This document shows, piece after piece, positions 41,771-53,330 of a DNA stretch of 64,000 nucleotides. This DNA is from Agapetus fuscipes (lineage: Eukaryota; Arthropoda; Insecta; Trichoptera; Glossosomatidae): assembly GCA_951799405.1 (NCBI GenBank), contig OX637342.1, positions 5,332,001-5,396,000 on the forward strand, given 5' to 3'. A program made the position numbers and the translations under genes. Below the pieces are notes generated by a model. That model did not search any database. It had not been told where the DNA came from and saw only the letters and a list, made by a program, of their open reading frames with translations. The stretch's first letter is position 1; each line of letters starts with the position of its first letter.

Positions 41771-42530
41771 GAAGTAGCACTAGGCTTGTGGAACCAATTT
41801 ATTTTTACATGAAAGGGGAAAGTACGTTCTCAATTCTTATTTAAGTAGAGTGGACCTTGCCGTACTGTGATTTGGGTCAGGAAATATACCGAAACGGGAA
41901 ATCATGTCTGAGACCCTTTGTGAAGGGAAGTAAATCCCGAAATAAATTCAAAGAAGTCAATAAAAGTTTGTTATATCCGTACAAACATTTTTGAATAGCG
42001 CTGGTAGATATTATTAAATATTACTTCGTCTTATTCTTTCGAGATTTCCTTTGAAAATACTGGAAAATAAATTTCCCAGAGAAACGTTGTATTACGGATA
42101 AGAATAAATCGGCGTGTTATTAATCGATTTAAATTTGGATGATTTATTTCCATCTTTATATATGGGAATGTTATTTATAGCCCTTTACCAACAGAAGCAT
42201 ATCATAATAATATTATTACTGGGGGTTGACGTACAAACGAGCTATAAAAGGAAAAACAGACCAAAGCAGTGGCTCTATTAAAGATTTACTTGATTTAAAA
42301 ATTCGTGTACAATTTGAAAACAAATTAACGATTTGTGTTGATAATACGATTTCGATAAAACGTTGAGAAACCTATTCTGCAAAACGTTGATTAAGTAATC
42401 TTTTTAATAATTCTATTCAAAAAATTATGGACATTTCAGTCTCTGAGCGAATACTCATAAGAAATCTTTTTTACAACAATATTTATTTTAGGATATAGAC
42501 ACACATCAAACATAAAATAATTATTTAGGT
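41771..42530. other. No recognised feature except a family B fragment
   Basis: Contains a short minus-strand family B piece at about 41865-41925 (ataccgaaacgggaaatcat); the remainder is A+T-rich. Confidence 0.4.
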
Positions 42531-42662
42531 ATTAAAAAATCTGTTTTATTTTCACTTTTTTTTTTTTTTTTTTAAAGGACACCAAACGTTTTTGACTACA
42601 CAATAGTCAGGTCTAAAAAAATAACAATAAAAAGTGAAATTAAAACAGATTTTTTAATAACT
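42531..42662 (-). repeat. Foldback with hammerhead-like remnant
   Basis: Arms ttaaaaaatctgttttattttcac / gtgaaattaaaacagatttttta around a loop. On the minus strand the loop reads cctgactattgtgtagtcaaaaacg: a hairpin (gacta/tagtc) then aaaaacg. The first core motif is largely lost. An 18-base T run is part of one arm. Confidence 0.4.
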
Positions 42663-43316
42663 AAATAAAGATGAATTTTCACAGTGTTAATGCACCAACC
42701 ATCGAAAATATATAAAATAATTAAATTAAATGCAATTTTTTAAATGTATAACGACAAAAAATGACGTAGGTACGTGAATTTTCCAATTTTTTAAATATAT
42801 TTTTAAGTACATCTTATATGTTTCGAAGTTATCATCGTTCTGCGTTTGAAGTCAAAAAAGTGTGTGAAATGAAAAAAAGAATTCGCAATAAATCAAAAAA
42901 TTAGCTAACAGCAAATTTATACATATCGTTATTTCAAATAATTGAATCGCACAATTTCAATATTCAACACCTACAATATTGTTCTGTCTCAATCCTTAGA
43001 TTGGCTTGCAGATTGTTCTTTAATACTTCCTACCATTTCTCCCTATCTTTGGCAATCCTTGTAAGCTCCTCGTAGAAAGAACTACAAGTTTTTGATTTTC
43101 AATGGCGGTATTGGTCAAAAATCATCAACAGAATATGGCTTTATAAAATATTTTGAACAGGCAGCAAGTTGATACAAGCTTGATAAAACCAACTTGCAGC
43201 TTACTTACTGCTCTGGTGTGAGATAAGTATGTAAGTACCTAGGAAAGTATTTGTTTTAGTATTGACTATTATAATTATAGTTCCTCACGCACGTGAAAAC
43301 ATGGTCACGAATCCTG
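42663..43316. other. No recognised feature
   Basis: A+T-rich sequence. Confidence 0.35.
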
Positions 43317-43471
43317 TATCCCGAGTATGAAACTTTGAGTAAGCTCCCCTGAATCGCGTACACAGAAAAATACATCAATCATATAACAGCACTTCTGGTG
43401 AGTGATTTCGTTTTCATACATTTTTTCTATTTACACGATAGAGGGGAGTGTACGCAATGTTTGATACTTGG
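43317..43471. repeat. MITE family M, copy 5
   Basis: Left tatcccgagtatgaaa, right gtttgatacttgga; interior aacagcacttctggtgagtg and catacattttttc as in copies 1 and 2. Confidence 0.6.
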
Positions 43472-43639
43472 AATTCTGATATAAAAATAAAAAAAACTTC
43501 TAGATTTTTCCATTATTTATGATTCGCATTTTCTCCCCAAGACAAATGCGTACTCTATTTTTATGTTTTATGTAATTCAATTGCCAAAAATACGTAAATT
43601 TTTAATTTAACCACTTTATACTATATTATTATAGATTAT

Positions 43640-43934
43640 AGATTATACAAATTTATTGTATAGATTTATTTTTAAGGTTTTGTTCTTTTTTTATATTTAA
43701 ATGTAATTTATTATTCATATTCCTTGACTTATAGTTTGGTATGAGGCTGACCACCCATACTGTAAAAAATGGTTCACTTTGCCAATGTCACCCCTGTTTC
43801 AGGGAAGGTCGGCAAAAGTTGTGGGGCTTATGTTCATTTGAGGTTTGGATTTTATTTGTAAGTACGCATTCAGGCATACATCTAAGAGCTTTAAATGAAT
43901 ATATCCTTGCAACTTAGATTATAGATTATAGATA
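43640..43934 (+). repeat. Family A repeat with LINE-b 3' UTR, period-7
   Basis: The ~75 bp before the head (ggttttgttctttttttata, aatgtaatttattattcata) is the same as that beside the 49198 copy, showing shared LINE-b 3' UTR. The body has a 50-bp deletion (cattcaggcatacatc). Confidence 0.8.
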
Positions 43935-44019
43935 CTAATAATAAAACAAAACGACCTTTTGAGGAGCGGATAAGGTGGTGTCAATCGGATTGTTTTTTTT
44001 AACACTTGAAAAATTGCAA

Positions 44020-44176
44020 TACCCCTAGTATAAAATATTGCGAAAATCTCACCTTGATTGCGCACATAGAAAATATATGTAATATACGGCGGCACTCCTA
44101 GAGAATGAATAAGTTTTCATTTGTTTTCCATTTACACAATAGATGTGAGATTTATATTAATTTTATACTCAGGGTA
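44020..44176. repeat. MITE family M, copy 6
   Basis: Best arms of the family: tacccctagtataaaat and attttatactcagggta. Inside, aaatctcaccttgattgcgc faces caatagatgtgagattt. Confidence 0.65.
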
Positions 44177-44299
44177 CAGGTTAAGCTTATACTAATGATA
44201 GGTATTTCAATTACAATATCTAAATAAATAATTGAATTTTCTATTAAAAAATATACCTGAGCTTAAAGAAATGTTCTAATAAGGGTTTTAAATCTAAAT

Positions 44300-44525
44300 C
44301 TAAATCTAAGCTGCAAAGATATGTATCATTTGAGATTCATATTGAATGTATTCCCACAAGCAGACACGCATAATTTTGCGCTCACACATGCCGCATGTGG
44401 ATCTACAGTATAAAAATCCAATGCAACTGCAACTCTTGCCGACCTTCCCTGAAACAGCGGTGACATTGGCAAACCATTTTTTACAGTATGGGTGGTCAGC
44501 CTCATACCAACCTATAAGTCAAGGA
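44300..44525 (-). repeat. Family A repeat
   Basis: Minus strand, complete from taagctgcaaagatatg to cctataagtcaaggag, with small deletions. Confidence 0.8.
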
Positions 44526-44631
44526 GTTCGTGGATTAAATATTAAAACCTTATAAGTGTTGTAAATTTTGATGTTGAAATATGAGTATTCTTTAAAAAGT
44601 CACATTCCTAGAAAATAATTTAATACCTGCA

Positions 44632-44675
44632 TGGGGAGTGGGCCTCATACCAACCTACTATTCAAGGAACACAAA
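44632..44675 (-). repeat. Family A head fragment
   Basis: gggcctcataccaacctactattcaaggaac is only the first 40 bp of the repeat, reversed. Confidence 0.65.
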
Positions 44676-45132
44676 AAAAATCGGAAAGTGAAATAAATAT
44701 TTTTATGCAAACAATTATACATTTTTTACATACGAATAAAAACATAAGTATGGCAATTAACAAACCAGCAAAGAATAATAATAATAAAAGCCGTTAGCTT
44801 TACCGGATTGATGACTCTGGTGGCACGGTTTGGTCCTCGGGTCTAATTTCGGCAACACTGAATAAGACTAAAATTAAAATTTATGCATATTTGTATTATA
44901 ATCATTACTGCTTTACGTAGTTTTGGGTTTCCGCGAATAATTTTCATGTACCCATCTTAGACTTATTAAAATTAATTGGCATGTTTTACATAAAACATTG
45001 CGGGAATAATACGAAGTTTAAGGTGTGGGCCCGTTAATACTAATAGGTCAGCCATACACGGCAACAAGCCCTAAACTTAAAATGTTAATTTAAGTTTTAA
45101 ACTATAATTACGCAAATAATTATCCTTCTTGG
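44676..45132. other. No recognised feature
   Basis: A+T-rich sequence. Confidence 0.35.
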
Positions 45133-45430
45133 ATCAGTCCGTAGTCCAGTGGCAACACTTCAGACTCGTAAATGGAAGGTTGTGGATTCGAATCCCGGCG
45201 GAGTACAAAAATATACCATTTATATTTCCAAATGTGCTTTTCGCTGGGTTGAAAAATTCATAAACCTTTACTAAAGACCGTTCACTGAACGGTCATCCAA
45301 CCTTACAACAACTGGGTCTTGCTTAAGAATTGGCGCTTTCTACAGCGACAACCAAGCTCGCAGAGGGCTCTTGAGGTGTGATACACACAAAAACAGCGCT
45401 CACCGAATAAATCATCCTAATATTATTATT
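45133..45430 (+). mobile_element. Family C SINE, tRNA head only, (ATT)n tail
   Basis: Near-consensus copy: box A tagtccagtggcaac, box B ggattcgaatcccgg, full body and (ATT)n end. No 5S head, so this marks the simple form of the family. Confidence 0.85.
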
Positions 45431-45469
45431 ATTACTATTATCCAGTCAAAAACAAACATTGAGTTAAAA

Positions 45470-45715
45470 TAATCTATAATCTAAGTTGCAAGGATATATT
45501 CATTTAAAGCTCTCAGATGTATGCCCACAAACCAACAAGTGTAGTTCGCGCTTACAAATGCTGAATGTGTACTTACAAATAAAATCCAAACCTCAAATGA
45601 ACATTAGCCCCACAACTTTTGCCGACCTTCCCTGAAACAGGGGTGACATTGGCAAAGTGAACCATTTTTTACAGTATGGGGGATCAGCCTCATACCAACC
45701 TATAAGTCAAGGAAT
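45470..45715 (-). repeat. Family A repeat, period-7 subtype
   Basis: Near-identical to 49198-49457 over its length, so both are young. Confidence 0.85.
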
Positions 45716-46229
45716 ATTGATGTAGTGGGATATTAATGAAAGTGTCGTGTTGCTATGAAACTTATAAAATTTCCTTAAAAAATCCTTCATATTCTAGTAT
45801 ATTATCTAATATATCTTATCCTACTGAATAAGTGCTGATTCACCGATTTGAAAAATTGTGGACTAAGCATTTAATTGGGTGTAACTTCTCATAGTAAGTG
45901 AACTTATTATAAGGAAGTACTCATGAAATACTTCTAACCTACAGGATTTTCACACTTTTGAAGTGTTTTTTTCTCTCAGAAAAAAGGGGAAAAGGTGCAT
46001 TTATCTGAGAAACCCATGTTGGTTTAATATGTCACTTATTCGGTTTATATTATCTCTTTATTAATTAATTTATTTATTTTTATTAATCGCTTATATTAAT
46101 ATTATCCATAAATAATTTGTAGCTTATTATTCAAAAGATAGATAGAGTAGTTTACGATTCTATCAAAGATAATAATGTGTTAACAAATTCAACTTATGAA
46201 TTTTTATTATTTCTCATAGATATTTTTTG
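45716..46229. other. No recognised feature
   Basis: A+T-rich sequence leading into a satellite-like array. Confidence 0.35.
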
Positions 46230-47115
46230 GGTGTCGATGTCAAAATGGATGGACGCATTGAAATAAAGCAACATGGCGTCAATATTTTAAAAACCATGTT
46301 GTCATAGCAACCAATTAACAAGAAATATTCCTCAAACAATAAGTTAATTGCATTGGTTTAAATCAAATCAAAGGAGCCAATTAAATGCATTCAAATAAAA
46401 CATGGCGTCAATAATTTCATAATTAGCTTGTTTTCATAGCAACCAAGGAATAAAAATATTTTGCAATTACATAACAAACCTGATTGGTTAGAATTTTATA
46501 CAGGAATCCAACTATATATGCATTATTTGGCAACATGGTTTCTGTATTTTTATTATTATACGCCATGATGTCAAGGCTACCGCTTAATAATAATATTGAA
46601 TGATTGAATCAGTTTATTTTATTGGATAGAGCTTTACTAAGGAAACCAATGAGATGCTTTCAATGACAAGATGGCGTCTTTATTTTCATTATAACTGTTG
46701 TCATAGCAACTAAGGAATAAAAATAATTCTTGATTGCAAAAGCGAATTTCATTAGTTTGAATTTTATCACACCAACCAATTAAAATGCATCGCATACAAA
46801 CATGGCGTCAATACTTTTATAATTGCATGTTGTCATAGCAACCAAGGAATCAAAATATTTCAAATGTTCATACTTTTATAATTGCATGTTGTCATAGCAA
46901 CCAAGGAATCAAAATATTTCAAACTTGCATAGGTACTTTTATAATTGTATGTTGTCATAGCAACCAAGGCATAAAAATATTTAAAACTTACATTATTATA
47001 TAAGAAAACTTGATTGGTTATAATTTTATGCAATTATCCAATAATATGTATCGTTTGACAACATGGTGTCTCTATTTTTATTATTATAGGACATGTTGTC
47101 ATAGCAACCGATAAA
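46230..47115. repeat. Satellite-like array with seven X-box-like palindromes
   Basis: Diverged units of about 130-150 bp alternate acatggcgtcaat-type and gttgtcatagcaac-type motifs; a ~60-bp sub-unit is repeated three times at 46810-46990. Seven gttgtcatagcaac sites start at 46298, 46430 (one change), 46697, 46829, 46888, 46951 and 47095. They match the RFX X-box (GTNRCC-N0-3-RGYAAC) at all but one defined position. Spacer sequence is much less conserved than these palindromes. Confidence 0.8.
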
Positions 47116-47162
47116 TAAATATATATATAAACCAACGAAACTTCTTCCATGCAACATAGCGT

Positions 47163-47250
47163 GTTTTTTTTGCAGCTACGCTACACATATAGTATAACTT
47201 CTTGCCTACGCTATCCCCAAAGGGGTCGCATGTGGCGATTCGGGACATTT
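47163..47250 (-). repeat. Family B SINE 3' fragment
   Basis: gctacgctacacatatagtataacttcttg and ccaaaggggtcgcatgtggcg are the reversed family B 3' end. Confidence 0.65.
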
Positions 47251-47989
47251 TTATTATTACGGTTTTATTCCTTGACTTATAGGTTGGTATGAGGCTGACC
47301 ACTAGAGTGGAGTGAAATGTCTTTTTTCGTTTTATCGAACACAAATAGCGTAGAAAAGGTGCATTTTAGGATCAAATTTACTCATTCAAAAAGAAACTTA
47401 AGTAAAAATGAGAGGATCTTCCCGCACAACGCCATCGAATGTTATGTAAAAAAGTAATTTTAAGCTCATGTTTGACGCTGTTAAAAAATATTTAAAAAAT
47501 ATTTTTTGCTATTTATATTTGCTTAATTCATTATTTCTGAAACGTTCAGTTCTTCAGATGACTGTACAATCGCATATAAGGAAGAAATTTCTGAAAAAAA
47601 AGTTCACTTTTTGACCTCCCTACAGTATTGAGGAAACGTTACAGGTATGGAGGGTCAAACAGGGCAATAACTACAATTGCAAAATATGTTTCGTTTGATA
47701 TTAAGGCTGATGCCCTATATTTAATAAGACACACAAGACAAAGGGAGAAAATTTTGTAAGGAAAGTCATACATTGATGGAAGAGGTTTTTCTTAAAATAT
47801 CAGCATTGTACTGGAATATAAGAAAGAAACATTAAATATTCCTGAAAAAAGGTAAATGCTACAAAAAAACAGATTTTAAGAGCACATTATGCTAATTAAA
47901 GAGACGGGGTTTATTTACGGGGGATACCTAGTACCTAAGATGGGCTCAGCGAAACATTATTCAGATGAAATATTTCTCAACGTACCCTG

Positions 47990-48840
47990 ATGGCAATCGA
48001 TTGTGATGGACCAAATGTTAACACCGGAAAGAATGGTGAAATCATCAGACTGCTTAAAAAAGACTTAAAGACCACTGCAATGGATAATTTGTAAACAACA
48101 ACATATGAATGAACTATCATTGAGACATTTGTTTCTTTATATGGATGGGTGTACTTCCGGACCTAAGTCTTACATTGGACCACTGAGAAAAGCTCCCGAA
48201 ACTTGTGAGAAATTTCCTATTAAAATAATTCTACGAATTGAAGTACAAACGTTTACAAAAATTACCCAAAAATTGAGAACAGACCAACCCTATTTGCACG
48301 ACATTATGTCAGCAGTAACAACAAACGATTTTCCTAAAGATCTGACAAATAGATCTCCAGGCCAGATTTTACACGTTTTTTGGCTTACACAAGCCAACCA
48401 AATACTACGTCTGTATGTAGCAACGGAATCACCGTCGGAAACTTTGACAACTCTAGCTGCTTTTGTGGTAAAAGTGTATCCTGCATCATAGGTTCTTATA
48501 AAAATAATTGTTCATGTAAAGATGACTCATATCATATTTGTTTCATCATTTTGGCCTCGAAATATTTGCTAGATATCAAAAAAGTAAAAAATTTAGTCTT
48601 TGGAAAAAATAGCTCTTTTAGGCATTCGGAAAGTATGTTATTAGCGATGATTATCGGCAAAGAATTTACAACACGATGAAGCTTAAAGGCACGCAAAATA
48701 TTAAATCTCTCACACAATGACTTTTTAAGAGGCCTGAAATATATTTCAATGCTGCAACTTAAGTTGATTTAATAAGATATCAGGAAAAGATTAATAAGCC
48801 TCTTTTAGTAAAAAAATATCCGATGAGAAAGTTCAATCTA
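47990..48840 (+). pseudogene. Decayed ORF of the 2.9-kb transposon
   Basis: Pieces in several frames: WQSIVMDQMLTPERMVKSSD (from 47990), then a 128-codon open piece (48105-48491) with FLYMDGCTSGPKSYIGPLRK, ILHVFWLTQANQILRLYVAT and LAAFVVKVYPAS, then SFRHSESMLLAMIIGKE in another frame. The later pieces resemble an uncharacterised repetitive protein family of insects, likely transposon-encoded; this is from memory and unverified. Several frameshifts and stops break it. Confidence 0.55.
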
Positions 48841-49197
48841 GTGGTGACAGTGACATGAATTTTTTACAGATCCCATGTAAGGTAGTAATAAATTTCCAAA
48901 TAAATAGTTTCTCCCATTCCTTTAAAATAACTCATTAGCTATTGACTGAAGTGCTAACGAGGGCTCCAATCGAATTTAAATTTTGAATTTTAAATCTCAA
49001 TATCAAGATTAAATGTTTTTTTTACCATATATTGCCTACCCATAAGACTTATATGCCCGTATGGGATGCACGCCCCTGCTCCCATGCTATACTTAGGCAG
49101 TTTAAAGAGCAGTGAAAATAACAAGAAAAGCTGCTTTGAGCTAATGTACCAAAAAATTATATTTGTGGCTATAAAAGCCTAATTGGAACAAAGGAGC

Positions 49198-49457
49198 ATC
49201 TATAATCTATAATCTATAATCTAAGTTGCAAGGATATGTTCATTTAAAGCTCTCAGATGTATGCCCACAAACCAACAAGTGTAGTTCGCGCTTACAAATG
49301 CTGATTGTGTACTTACAAATAAAATCCAAACCTCAAATGAACATAAGCCCCACAACTTTTGCCGACCTTCCCTGAAACAGGGGTGACATTGGCAAAGTGA
49401 ACCATTTTTTACAGTATGGGTGGTCAGCCTCATACCAACCTATAAGTCAAGGAATAT
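49198..49457 (-). repeat. Family A repeat joined to LINE-b, period-7
   Basis: Complete minus-strand copy; its head runs directly into LINE-b 3' UTR at 49458. Third junction of the kind. Confidence 0.9.
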
Positions 49458-49845
49458 GAATAATAAATTACATTTAAATATAAAAAAGAACAAAACCTTA
49501 CAAAGAAATCTATACAAAAAAAGTCAAAAATTTCCTATGCAAAAAATGTAGCAAATGAATACACCAACATTAGAAATCAACATTGCAGATTAGCCGCCAC
49601 TTCTTCCTGTCCTTGCATACTTCTTTCATTTCATCCAGAGTCATAACCTTTTTCATACAAGTCCTCCTTTTATTATGACTCTGGATATCCCATTCATTCG
49701 CTATTTCAGAGATTTGATCCTTCCATACTTTTCTCGGTCTTCCTCTACCACGACATCCATCTATTCTAGCAACATATACTTTCTTCGTCAATCTTTCATC
49801 ACTCATTCTCTCCAAATGCCCATGTACTCATCCAAATCTCCAAGC
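49458..49845 (-). pseudogene. LINE-b ORF2 C-terminus and 3' UTR
   Basis: Open minus-strand frame 49570-49815: MERMSDERLTKKVYVARIDG, CRGRGRPRKVWKDQ, WDIQSHNKRRTCMKKVM, KWRLICNVDF stop. Clearly related to LINE-a (41060) but with a different 3' UTR that ends in family A. It is 5'-truncated, inside the 2.9-kb transposon. Confidence 0.85.
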
Positions 49846-50439
49846 ATAATGCCGAAAATTAAAAGAAAAGGCAATTTTCAAGCAAAATGTTTTTTTTTTT
49901 TTTATAAAACCTGTACTTTTTTCTTCTTGCATTGTTTTGGAATGTACGAATGAATGCCTGTAGTACTTTTATTTTAATTTTTTACACCTTGACTAACTTT
50001 ATTCAGCTCAATATTGAGCTGGAGCTATGTTACAAATTTTCAACAAAAACATAAACTTTGAAGTCAGTGTGCGGGAAGAAGGAATTTTTTGAAAAATCTG
50101 ATTTTTTTTTCTATATTTTTTACTTCAAAAATGGCACAAAAAATGGTATATGGTTTTGAAAAAAAAAAAAAAAAAAATCTCATACAAGATCACTCCACTC
50201 TACTGACCACCCATAGTGTCAAAAATGGTTCACTTTGCCAATGTCACCCTTGTTTCAAGGAAGGTCAGCAAGAGTTGCAGGGCTTACGTTCATTTGAGAT
50301 TGGGTATTTTATATTGTAGGTTCACATGAGGCATGTGCAAGCGCGAACTTGTACGGGTCTGGTTGTGGGAATGCATGTTATGCGAACCTCCAATGTAACA
50401 TATCTTTGCAACTAAGATTAGATTAGATTAGATTAGATG

Positions 50440-50570
50440 TAAAGAAACACCGAAAGGGACAGCATTTTTGAAACCCTCGGCCTCGGTGAGATTCTTACCC
50501 GAGTTCTCGGCATGAAATTCAAGCACTCTACCAACTGAGCCATCCACCGGACTGAACCAAGACATTCTAA
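50440..50570 (-). repeat. Family B tRNA-derived SINE head
   Basis: Reversed head (ctctaccaactgagccatcc) and the first part of the body. It lies 2 bp past the (AGATT)n tail of the split family A copy. Confidence 0.75.
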
Positions 50571-50639
50571 CGAAATACTTGAAGTAGAAACAAGTTGTCA
50601 AATGCTGAATAAAAATACAATGATAGATTAAATGATTTA

Positions 50640-50945
50640 CTGCTTGTGGGAATGCATTTAATATGAATCTTAAAGGATACATATCTTTGCGGGGCCGGCC
50701 TTACACCAACCACTTTCAGTCGAATGATTATTGTAATAATAATCACAACTATTATCTTTTTGTGTCACCCCTATAACAGGGAAGATTGGAAAGAGTTGCA
50801 GGGCTTATGTTGGTTTGAGATTGCGTTTTTATGTTGATGTTCCACATGCGACATGTGCTAGCGCGCACTTATACGCGTCTGCTTATGGAAATGCATATAC
50901 TATAAATCTTAAATGTAATATTTCTTTGCAACTTAGATTTTAATT
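50640..50945 (+). repeat. Two family A pieces
   Basis: A 50-bp 3' piece (cttgtgggaatgcatttaat) at 50640-50690, then a body piece from 50760 (gtgtcacccctataacaggg) to about 50945. Between them is a diverged ggccggccttacaccaacc stretch. Confidence 0.65.
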
Positions 50946-51440
50946 AAGGTATAAATTATTAAAGTGTGTCTTTTTTTTACATTTTATCAACAAGGAAGTC
51001 TGTTTTAATTTTAACCTAACAGCTGGGGTATTCATATTCCCGTCTTTACAGATTTTAAATTATAATTCTGAAAACAGCTATTTTGCATTTTATTTTCGCA
51101 AAATTCGCCCCCACTTGTTGAAAATTTGCGAATAAAAACAATTTGCGTTGGAAAAGCCCAAGTACCTACTAGGTAGGTATATCTACCTCATTTTTTAATA
51201 ATTTCAAAAAAATAATTTAATTTATTTAATTTTCCCAAAAAGGGAATAAAAATTAAATTAAAACCTTTTTCCCACGCCTTGGTTGAATAATTTATTTTTT
51301 GGTATTTTTTTAGAATTAATTATTATTTAATTAATTTATTCTAAGTCAAAAATAATTATTTGGTTCTTTAAGTTACTTTGCTTTGAATATGATTGTTTAT
51401 TTATTATAGTTTTGGGTTTAAATTAAATTCCATGACATAT
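50946..51440. other. No recognised feature
   Basis: A+T-rich sequence with direct and inverted aattaatt-type words. Confidence 0.35.
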
Positions 51441-51700
51441 GGTCGATAGCTAAGTGGATAAAATGCATGCTCCTATGTCAGAGGGCTAGGGCTCGATCCC
51501 CAGCAAGGGTGCCAGAAATGATTTCTCGTTTCGTTGTTTTTTTAAATCCAAAATCAAATACCAGCTTCCGATGAGGCTTCTCATTTCATGTGAAAGTCAC
51601 GTAAACCTAGCCGGTATTTTCATTTTAAGGTTTAAAATAAACCCTGAAACAGAAAATCACTTCTGACACCTTCAGTGGAGATAAGACGCTAGCCGTCTGA
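51441..51700 (+). repeat. Family B SINE, diverged, with inverted partial second copy
   Basis: Plus-strand head (atggtcgatagctaagtgg; box B gggctcgatcccc) and body to about 51565. A reversed body piece (ggtttaaaataaaccctgaa, cttctgacaccttcagtgg) follows at 51600-51690, giving a tail-to-tail pair. Confidence 0.65.
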
Positions 51701-52264
51701 AATGAAATGCAAGGATTATACCAACTTAGTTATTTACTGAACTGCTGAATATTCTTCTTATCGTCCTCTTAGTGCTTAATTGTCTTATGTCTATCAGAGG
51801 AAACCTCACATAGCAATGTTTGTATGTGTACTGTACCAGTGTGTAACTCGTCGGTCTAATTAGACCGACATTCTTTCTATTTTTCTGTATTCCTTTCCGC
51901 CTCTAGGTGGTTGGCCACTTAGTCAGGAGAGCGCCTCCCAAACAGTCTCAGTAGTAGCATCTCGAATTCTAGGCCTTAAGTCATATGTTAAGACGCTCAG
52001 AATCACTTTGCATTTTTGTTTGTAAATTTAAAATTCTCGAGCCCTAAACCCTCACGACTTTAATCTTTCAGTGATTTCTGAGCCTCCTTTGCTTTGTTTA
52101 AACACTTGGGAAAGTGTAGCTTCACGGGAGGGCCTTCTGCCACTCGCATCTCACATAACTTTTGCATGCGAGTCCTGTGACACATCCCCGGATGGGATGG
52201 ATATACAGGGCGTGGGTCAGTGGAGGGGAGACTGACCCTGAGAGAAGGTGTTGAAGAAGCGTGT
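51701..52264. other. Unique stretch, moderately G+C-rich
   Basis: Contains a short palindrome gtcggtctaattagaccgac (51849-51868) and a G+C-richer part (52120-52260). The element type is unknown. Confidence 0.4.
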
Positions 52265-52440
52265 CCTATGAAAACTGCAAATTGGTGTTGAGAATATTTA
52301 AAACAACTCTCACATTATCGTGTCTTACTTTTTTTTTTAGTTCAATTTATGCAGAATTTGATTCAGAAGACCATTTCGTTGAAAGGTCATCTTTGAATCA
52401 AATGGCACATAAGCCAAACAAGAACTGGGGAAACGTAAAG
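52265..52440 (+). repeat. Repeat N, copy 2
   Basis: acaactctcacattatcgtg, gaatttgattcagaagacca, catctttgaatcaaatgg and aagccaaacaagaac match 34130. Confidence 0.6.
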
Positions 52441-52598
52441 TAGAGGGACAATACGGAGAAGTATTCGTAAATTATCTGTCTGCGGATCTGGCGATATCTT
52501 CAGTTACGCCTGTGACCCAGGCAATCATCAGGAATCATCAGGGGTATGAATGAAAAGGGTTACCAAATGATATAAACAACAAATCGATATAGGATTTC

Positions 52599-52840
52599 GG
52601 GCCTGTTGCACCAAAATCCAATCACACAAAAATCAAAGTTCAGTGTGATTTTTTTCCCATTAAATCAATTTTTGTTGTTGCATAAATGTAAATCAGCTGA
52701 TGCACATCATCTTTCCTGTTTAAATTCCATCATATTATTACCCACTTCTGAAAAATATTTAATCGAGGTTCCCACCAGAATTAAGCAATCAAATTTGATG
52801 AGTCAATCAAATATTGATTGGAAATTGGTGCAGCAGAAAT
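52599..52840. repeat. MITE with gggcctgttgcacc ends, decayed
   Basis: Left end gggcctgttgcaccaa; right end ttggtgcagcag has lost its last bases. The inner arms tccaatca / tgattgga remain. Related to 21497 but about 100 bp longer. Confidence 0.65.
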
Positions 52841-52984
52841 CCGTATTGGCTTCAAGGCACTGGTGATTTTAACATTCTTAAGTGGCAAGCACTATCAGTT
52901 TTTGAAAAAAATGTATCTTTCAAGCTTCGAAAGAATCTAATCTTTCATTTAATTTTACAAGAATTATAGAAAAGCGGTAAAAAG

Positions 52985-53070
52985 TTAAGGATGTAAGTTC
53001 ATATGCGATTTCATTTTGTTTTTATATTCTTATTAGAAATGCAGCAAATGTAAGCGTGAAATTACACGCA
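52985..53070 (+). repeat. Family A fragment
   Basis: Only the middle/3' half is recognisable (gttcatatgcgattt … atgtaagcgtgaaattacacgc). Confidence 0.5.
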
Positions 53071-53134
53071 TCGTCACCTTAGTGCTTGTTTGTATTATCT
53101 TCAACGAAGTAATTTCAATGAGAAATATTCATAT

Positions 53135-53330
53135 ATGTAGGTACCGGACTAATGTGCCTTTTAAGAATGCTGGAAATTGATTTTGAAGATATTAAAAACC
53201 ACTCTCCCATTATTATTTGTTACGTTTTTTTCTTAGCTCAGATTGTGTAGAATGTGATTCATTTAGAGTTCATTAAATCACATTCATCTTTGAATTAAAT
53301 GGTAGATAAACAAAACAAGCACTCAAGGGA
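53135..53330 (+). repeat. Repeat N, copy 3
   Basis: gctggaaattgattttgaag … catctttgaattaaatgg … aaacaagcactcaagg. It carries a 30-bp internal duplication (attcatttagagttcattaa) not in copy 1. Confidence 0.6.

Larger units (their letters stand above)
47303..50202 (+). mobile_element. 2.9-kb DNA transposon with 8-bp TSD, nested insertions
   Basis: Perfect 13-bp inverted ends tagagtggagtga / tcactccactcta and a perfect 8-bp duplication ctgaccac. These fit a hAT-like or other 8-bp-TSD superfamily. It carries a decayed ORF (47990-48840), and a LINE-b/family A copy (49198-49845) later inserted inside. The superfamily is not settled, because no transposase motif was identified. Confidence 0.85.
47271..50438 (+). 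repeat. Family A repeat split by a 2.9-kb transposon
   Basis: The first 32 bp (ttccttgacttatagg … ctgaccac) lies at 47271-47302, and the rest resumes at 50203 after duplication of ctgaccac, ending in (AGATT)n. The empty site can be reconstructed exactly from other copies. Confidence 0.9.

Noticed and set aside
48105..48491. Intact host gene
   Set aside because: Although open for 128 codons, it continues in other frames inside an element with TIRs and TSD, so it is a decayed transposon ORF.
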